NCBI RefSeq assembly: GCF_029626145.1
Contig: NZ_JARUBJ010000002.1
Location: 216,501 to 280,500, forward strand
Direction of reading: 5' to 3'
Origin: Micromonospora sp. WMMD961
Lineage (GTDB): Bacteria > Actinomycetota > Actinomycetes > Mycobacteriales > Micromonosporaceae
DNA length: 64,000 bases
Below are positions 59,290 through 64,000 of the stretch, one piece after another. How positions within the stretch are numbered: the first letter of the stretch is position 1; each line of letters starts with the position of its first letter. A program made the translations under genes and the position numbers. Below the pieces are notes generated by a model. That model saw only the letters and a program-made list of their open reading frames with translations. It searched no databases and had not been told where the DNA came from.

Positions 59290-60750
59290 CTACTCGATCA
59301 GGCCCTCGGCGCGGGCCCAGCGCAGCAGCTCCGCCTCGGCGGCATCGCGGTCCAGCGGCCCGTGTTCGAGGCGCAGTTCCTTGAGGTGCTTCCAGGCCCG
59401 GCCCACCACCGGCCCCGGCGGTACGCCGAGCAGCTCCATGATCGCGTTACCGTCCAGGTCGGGGCGGACGCGGGCCAGGTCCTCCTCGGCCGCGATCCGG
59501 GCGATCCGGTCCTCCAGCGCGTCGTAGTCGGCAGCGAGCTGCGCGGCCTTGCGCCGGTTGCGGGTCGTGCAGTCCGAGCGGGTCAACTTGTGCAGTCGGG
59601 GCAGCAGATCTCCGGCGTCGGCGACGTAGCGGCGTACCGCCGAGTCGGTCCACTCGCCCCGCCCGTACCCGTAGAAGCGCAGGTGCAGCGCGACCAGCGC
59701 GGTCACCTTCGCGGTGATCTCCTTCGGGTACCGCATGGCCTTCATCCGGGCCTTGGTCAGCCGCGCGCCGACCACCTCGTGGTGGTGGAAGCTGACCCGT
59801 CCGTCGGGCCCGACGGCCTTCGTGGCCGGCTTGCCCACGTCGTGCAGGAGGGCGGCCATCCGCAGGACGAAGTCGCAGCCATCGTCCTCGTGCGAGACGG
59901 CGTTCGCGACGACAGTCAGGGTGTGCTCGTAGACGTCCTTGTGCTGCGCGTGTTCGTCGATCTCCAGCTTCAACCCGGTCAGCTCCGGCAGGAACCGCTC
60001 GGCCAGCCCGGTGTCGACGAGCAGCCGCAGACCGGTGATCGGGTCGGCGCCGCAGAGCAGCTTGGTGAACTCGTCGCGGATCCGCTCGGCGGTGATCCGG
60101 TCCAGGTCCGCGGCCATCTCGCTCATCGCCCGGTGCACGTCCGGGTGCACGGCGAAGCGCAGCTGGGCGGCGAACCGGGCGGCCCGCAGCATCCGCAACG
60201 GGTCGTCGCCGAACGACTCACCGGGGGTGCTCGGGGTACGGATCACCTTGGCCGACAGGTCGTCCAACCCGCCGTGCGGGTCGGTGAACCGGTGTTCCGG
60301 CAGGCTCACCGCCATCGCGTTGATGGTGAAGTCGCGCCGCTTCAGGTCCTCGTCGAGGCTGGTGCCGTACACCACCACCGGGTTGCGGCTGACCTGGTCG
60401 TACGACTCCGCGCGGAACGTGGTGATCTCCAGCCGGAGACCGTCGCGCTGCGCGCCGATGGTGCCGAACTCCCGACCGGTCTCCCAGATCGACTCGGCCC
60501 AGCCCTTGAGGATCCGCAGCGTCTCGTCGGGATGCGCGTCGGTGCAGAAATCGAGGTCGTCCCCGAGTCGGCCGAGCAGCGCGTCACGCACCGAACCGCC
60601 CACCAGGTGCAACTCGTGACCGGCGCGGACGAAGCGGCGGCCCAACTCGTCGGCGACCGGGGAGACTCGGAGCAGTTCGGCGACGGCGTTGCGCTGCGCG
60701 GCGGTGAGTTCGCGGCGGTCGGCGGCGTGTGGAGCGGAAGCTTCGGACAT
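59290..60750 (-). CDS. cca: CCA tRNA nucleotidyltransferase with HD domain
   Basis: Adds CCA to tRNA 3' ends. The 486-residue protein has the NTase core (HLVGGSVRDALLGRLGDDLD), the RRDFTINAMAV motif, the GDDPLRMLRAARFAAQLRF motif, and an HD domain in the middle (LLHDVGKPATK). Length and order fit the actinobacterial CCA/PcnA type. ATG at 60750. It is divergent from murJ. Confidence 0.93.
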   Translation of the reverse strand: MSEASAPHAADRRELTAAQRNAVAELLRVSPVADELGRRFVRAGHELHLVGGSVRDALLGRLGDDLDFCTDAHPDETLRILKGWAESIWETGREFGTIGAQRDGLRLEITTFRAESYDQVSRNPVVVYGTSLDEDLKRRDFTINAMAVSLPEHRFTDPHGGLDDLSAKVIRTPSTPGESFGDDPLRMLRAARFAAQLRFAVHPDVHRAMSEMAADLDRITAERIRDEFTKLLCGADPITGLRLLVDTGLAERFLPELTGLKLEIDEHAQHKDVYEHTLTVVANAVSHEDDGCDFVLRMAALLHDVGKPATKAVGPDGRVSFHHHEVVGARLTKARMKAMRYPKEITAKVTALVALHLRFYGYGRGEWTDSAVRRYVADAGDLLPRLHKLTRSDCTTRNRRKAAQLAADYDALEDRIARIAAEEDLARVRPDLDGNAIMELLGVPPGPVVGRAWKHLKELRLEHGPLDRDAAEAELLRWARAEGLIE

Positions 60751-60876
60751 GGGATCGCCAGCTTATCGGGCCGGGGTGTGATCCGATCCGCCGGGCGCGG
60801 GTAACGGGTGGGGGTTGACTATGGTCTGTGGCGTGCGGGTCGGTGTCCGGCTCGACGTACCCCTGGGAGGCTGGAG

Positions 60877-62628
60877 ATGAGCGGCGGGCTCTACCGCAGC
60901 GCCAACGCCGCGAACGACGGCGGCCCTGGCATCCGTCCCGGGGACGGCGCCACGTTCATCTCCGCCGAACCGCTCAACCAGCCGGCCCTGGAGTCGACCG
61001 CACCGCCGCAGGAGCAGGTGGGCGAGGCGAGCGCGGCGGCCAACAGCGCGGTGATGGCGATCGGCAGCCTGGTCAGCCGCGGTACGGGCTTCCTGCGCAA
61101 CCTCGTCATCGGCGCGGCGCTCGGCGGCGCGCTCGTCGGTGACGCGTACACCACCGCGCAGATCCTGCCCGGGATGGTCTACGAGTTCCTGCTCGGCGGC
61201 GTCCTCACCAGTGTGCTGATTCCGGTGCTGGTGCGTCGACGGAAGGCCGACGTCGACGGCGGCCAGGCGTACGCCCAGCGTCTGCTCACCCTCGCGGTGC
61301 TGGCGCTCGGCGCGGCGGCCGTTCTGGCGGTGGCCCTGGCCTGGCCGCTCACCTGGCTGTACGGCAGCAGTGAGTCGACCGAGGCGTACTCCGGCCTGGT
61401 CCGGCACCTGTCGTACCTGATGCTGCCGATGATCTTCTTCTCCGGGCTCTCCGCGTTGATCAGCGCGGTGCTCAACACCCGGGGGCACTTCGCCGCCCCG
61501 ATGTGGGCGCCGATCCTCAACAACCTGGTGGTCATCGGCACCGCCGGCCTCTACATCGCCATCTTCGGCGCGAAGATCGTCCAGCCGGAGGACATGACGG
61601 CTGGCCGGATCATCCTGATCGGTGGGGGCACCCTGCTCGGCGTGGCCATCCAGGCGACCGGCCTGCTGCCAGCCCTGCGCAAGGTCGGCTTCCGCTGGAA
61701 GCTGCGCTTCGACTTCCGCGCCCTCGGGCTGCGCGAGCTGGGCCGGCTCGGCGCGTGGATGATCTGCTACGTCGCGGTCAGCCAGGTCGGCCTGATCGTG
61801 CTGTTCAACCTGCTGAACCGGGCCGGCAAGGAGAACGCCGCCGGTCCGCTGATCTACAACAACGTCTTCCTCCTGCTGATGACCGCGCACGGCATCATCG
61901 CCGTCTCGATCATCACGGCGCTGATGCCCCGGATGAGCGCGGCCGCCGCCGACGGCCGGTACGCCGACCTCGCCGCCGACCTGTCTCGGGGCACCCGCAC
62001 GGTCACGGCGGTGCTCGCTCCGATCGCGGTCTGCTACGCCGTCCTCGCCACGCCTATCGCGTTCACGCTGTTCCGGGTCGGCGCCTTCACCGAGGACAAC
62101 GCCACCGCCACCTCCGTCGTGCTGCTGGCCGCCGCGCTGGCGCTGGTCCCGTTCGCGGTGAGCCAGCTCTTCACCTTCGCGTTCTACGCGCTGCCGGACA
62201 CCCGTACCCCTGCGCTGATCAACATTCCGGTGGTGGCCCTGCGGGTCGGCGTGCAGATCGTGCTCTTCGCAGCCTTCTCCGCGAGCTTCGCCGGCGCCGG
62301 GATGATGATCGGTAACGCGGTCTCCTACCTGGCGGCGGCCATCGGGTCGGCCTGGCTGCTCCGCCCGCGCGTCGGGCGTATCGGCCTCGGGGAGATCATG
62401 CGGACCGGCGGTCGGGTCCTGGTCGCGGCGCTCGGTGCCGCGTTGGTTGGCGTGATCGTGGTGAAGCTGCTTCCCGGCGACGCCACGCCGAGCCGACTCC
62501 AGGCGATCGTCCAGCTCGTGATCGGTGGTGCGGTGATCGGCGGGACCTATCTGGGTCTGGCCATGCTGCTGCGGATCGGTGAGATCACCGAGGTGGTCGG
62601 CATGGTCCGGCGTCGCCTCGGTCGCTGA
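60877..62628 (+). CDS. murJ: Lipid II flippase MurJ
   Basis: Moves lipid II across the membrane. The 583-residue protein has about 14 membrane helices after a 45-residue N-terminal cytoplasmic tail. Helix landmarks: AVMAIGSLVSRGTGFLRNLV, GMVYEFLLGGVLTSVLIPVL, SVSIITALMPRMSAA (written here across the helix), LFTFAFYALPDTRTPALINI. ATG at 60877 follows GGGAGG with 6 nt spacing. In mycobacteria MurJ is fused to a pseudokinase; here the pseudokinase is a separate downstream gene. Confidence 0.92.
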   Translation: MSGGLYRSANAANDGGPGIRPGDGATFISAEPLNQPALESTAPPQEQVGEASAAANSAVMAIGSLVSRGTGFLRNLVIGAALGGALVGDAYTTAQILPGMVYEFLLGGVLTSVLIPVLVRRRKADVDGGQAYAQRLLTLAVLALGAAAVLAVALAWPLTWLYGSSESTEAYSGLVRHLSYLMLPMIFFSGLSALISAVLNTRGHFAAPMWAPILNNLVVIGTAGLYIAIFGAKIVQPEDMTAGRIILIGGGTLLGVAIQATGLLPALRKVGFRWKLRFDFRALGLRELGRLGAWMICYVAVSQVGLIVLFNLLNRAGKENAAGPLIYNNVFLLLMTAHGIIAVSIITALMPRMSAAAADGRYADLAADLSRGTRTVTAVLAPIAVCYAVLATPIAFTLFRVGAFTEDNATATSVVLLAAALALVPFAVSQLFTFAFYALPDTRTPALINIPVVALRVGVQIVLFAAFSASFAGAGMMIGNAVSYLAAAIGSAWLLRPRVGRIGLGEIMRTGGRVLVAALGAALVGVIVVKLLPGDATPSRLQAIVQLVIGGAVIGGTYLGLAMLLRIGEITEVVGMVRRRLGR

Positions 62629-63073
62629 TCGCCAGCAACCGATCACAACAAGTTGGCACACATACGGACCGTCACTGCGGATCACCAGGCTGGGGACGCA
62701 GCTGTGGATAACTCCGCGATTCGCCGGTCAACCACCGCATCGTCCTGTGGATAACCAACCGTACGGCTGAGCGTGGCGGGCCGATCGGCGGGAACAGGTC
62801 AGGTGTTGGGAGCGTCCCACCAGTCCAGCCCCGGCGTCGGTCACTTGCGGTGAAGCCGTAGATTAGCTAGTACATGTGCCAGCAACGTGGCTGACAACGG
62901 TCGTAACCGGACGACTTCTCCGACTGCCGGGAACCCGCCAGGTGCGGCGGGAAGATGACATGTCGGTGAGGCGGGCAACCCGGGTAAGGTCGCTCTCGAC
63001 GGGTACGGCAGGGGGCGACGCTGCGCGTCGAAACCGGTCGGCCGGTTCCTTCAACGGCAGAGCGGGAAGCCAC
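62629..63073. other. Intergenic region with two DnaA boxes
   Basis: 445 bp between murJ and the pseudokinase gene. It holds two perfect DnaA boxes (62703-62711 and 62746-62754) and an AT-rich patch near 62862-62878 (TAGATTAGCTAGTAC), a possible promoter. I see no gene. Confidence 0.5.
62703..62754 (-). promoter_or_regulatory. Two perfect DnaA boxes
   Basis: TGTGGATAA at 62703-62711 and again at 62746-62754, both reading TTATCCACA on the minus strand, 43 bp apart centre to centre. They lie between murJ and the pseudokinase gene, on the side of the window that probably leads to oriC. Confidence 0.6.
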
Positions 63074-64000
63074 ATGCCCAGCAGTGCGGGTCCATCGATC
63101 GACACGATCACCGAGGGAGGACGGGTGACCCAGGTCGGCGAGGGTCAGGAGGCGGACGAGAGCGCTCCTCCGGTCATGACCTTCGGTGCTCCCACGGCCG
63201 GTGAAGTCCTCGCCGAGCGGTACGAGCTGGTTGAGCACATCAACAACGACAGCGCGGGTCGGCTGGTCTGGCGCGGGGTCGACGTCATCCTGCGCCGTCC
63301 CGTCGCAGTGGTGCTGCGCTACCCGGGCGGTGACTCCGCCACCGAGATGCTTCAGGCCGCCGTCGCGGCCAGCCGGGTCATCCACCCCAACCTGGTCGGC
63401 GTCTACGACGCGATCGACGAGGCCGACCGGGCGTACGTGGTACGCGAGTGGGTCGACGGGCAGTCTCTGCGGGACCTGACGGCCGACGGCCCCCTGGACC
63501 CGGCCCGGGCCACCGCGATCGGCAACGCCGTGGCGAGCGCCCTCGCCGCGGTGCACGCCACCGGAATGGTGCACGGCAACGTCCACCCCGGCACCGTCAT
63601 GATCAGTGACGAGGGCCGCGTCGTCCTGGCGGACGCCCGCACCGACGGCGACGACAGCCAGGAGAACGACATCCGGGCGGTCGGCGGTGTCCTCTACTTC
63701 GCCCTGACCGGCTACTGGCCGCACGCCGAGGCACCGCTGCGTGGCGCCACCGCCGGCCACGGCCGTGCCGCCATCCCGGACGCCGTTCGGGACGCCGGGG
63801 GCCTCCTCGCGGCACCCCGCCAGGTCCGGGCGGGTGTGCCCGCGTACCTGGACGACCTGACCATGGATCTGCTCGACGCCCAGATCGCGCCGCCGTCCTC
63901 CGATGTGCTCGCCGCCGAGCTGGCCCGACTTGACGTGCCGGCCGAGGAGGAGCACTACCTCGACAACAGCGGGCCGCTGCGGTTCGCCGCCGAGACCGGC
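63074..64000 (+). CDS. Protein kinase-like pseudokinase next to murJ, 3' end outside window
   Basis: 309 codons visible, still open at 64000. The kinase fold starts about residue 45 (AERYELVEHINNDSAGRLVW), but catalytic residues are missing: VAVK is VAVVLRYPG, the HRD loop is HGNVHPGTVM and DFG is replaced by LADARTD. It is therefore a probable pseudokinase, like the one fused to MurJ in mycobacteria, which is a docking site for FHA proteins. ATG at 63074 is used; GTG at 63125 with GAGGGAGG 5 nt upstream is an equally good alternative. The 3' part may include a membrane segment. Confidence 0.8.
   Translation, partial: MPSSAGPSIDTITEGGRVTQVGEGQEADESAPPVMTFGAPTAGEVLAERYELVEHINNDSAGRLVWRGVDVILRRPVAVVLRYPGGDSATEMLQAAVAASRVIHPNLVGVYDAIDEADRAYVVREWVDGQSLRDLTADGPLDPARATAIGNAVASALAAVHATGMVHGNVHPGTVMISDEGRVVLADARTDGDDSQENDIRAVGGVLYFALTGYWPHAEAPLRGATAGHGRAAIPDAVRDAGGLLAAPRQVRAGVPAYLDDLTMDLLDAQIAPPSSDVLAAELARLDVPAEEEHYLDNSGPLRFAAETG

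Noticed and set aside
1..64000. tRNA, rRNA, IS element or prophage genes
   Set aside because: I looked for tRNA-like cloverleaf runs, transposase motifs and phage genes and found none that I could support.

Overview
The window is very GC-rich, with GTG and TTG starts and short intergenic gaps. It carries actinobacterial signature genes: LppU-like lipoproteins, DUF5318, a SARP/AfsR regulator, a DnaB intein, myo-inositol phosphate synthase and a MurJ/pseudokinase pair. The gene content and order best fit a Micromonosporaceae chromosome (Micromonospora or a close relative) in the conserved region near oriC. The order ino1 - padR - DUF5318 - ponA - GT87 - rpsF - ssb - rpsR - rplI - dnaB matches the mycobacterial ino1-to-dnaB block. 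cca/murJ at the right end is the block that normally leads to parAB, rnpA, rpmH and dnaA, so oriC probably lies beyond the right edge. I saw no rRNA, tRNA, CRISPR array, insertion sequence or prophage.

Layout. 1-1204: partial dimethylargininase and a divergent Lrp/AsnC regulator. 1287-9416: molybdenum cofactor genes (mobA, fdhD, moaA, moaD) mixed with a YbjN-like protein, a GAP-family membrane protein, a HigB/HigA-like toxin-antitoxin pair, DUF4192 and a fructosamine-kinase-like protein. 9430-21738: metallophosphoesterase, a PHP-UvrD helicase fusion, a prepilin peptidase, an EamA transporter, two tandem LppU-like proteins, a leaderless AAA ATPase, GNAT, DoxX and a GT87 mannosyltransferase. 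21745-24502: moaC-moaB-moeA-moaE operon. 24764-31012: SARP-NB-ARC-TPR regulator and a divergent GGDEF-EAL protein, with a ~600 bp intergenic region between them that holds two near-identical 7-8 codon ORFs. 31062-38434: GT87, phosphoribosyltransferase, zinc-ribbon protein, DinB-fold protein, two-component system and a serine-hydrolase lipoprotein. 38681-45260: dnaB with a class 3 intein, then the rplI-rpsR-ssb-rpsF operon with a structured rpsF leader. 45845-56255: endonuclease IV, a repeat-bearing membrane protein, GT87, PBP1, DUF5318, padR and ino1. 56487-64000: ogt, NfeD-like protein and flotillin, cca, murJ and a partial pseudokinase.

How the genes work together. Most of the molybdenum cofactor pathway is present in three clusters (moaA/moaD; moaC/moaB/moeA/moaE; mobA/fdhD), but no molybdoenzyme is visible. 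The replication and translation genes (dnaB, ssb, rpsF, rpsR, rplI) form the usual single-strand-binding/ribosomal operon. DnaA-box matches occur next to dnaB and between murJ and the pseudokinase. Cell-envelope genes (PBP1, MurJ with pseudokinase, three GT87 enzymes, Ino1 for inositol) are clustered. The most unusual feature is the pair of micro-ORFs encoding MRNSTEWD and MRSTEWD. Each has its own ribosome binding site, and the codon differences between them are mostly synonymous. They lie between a TPR-bearing STAND regulator and a c-di-GMP enzyme.
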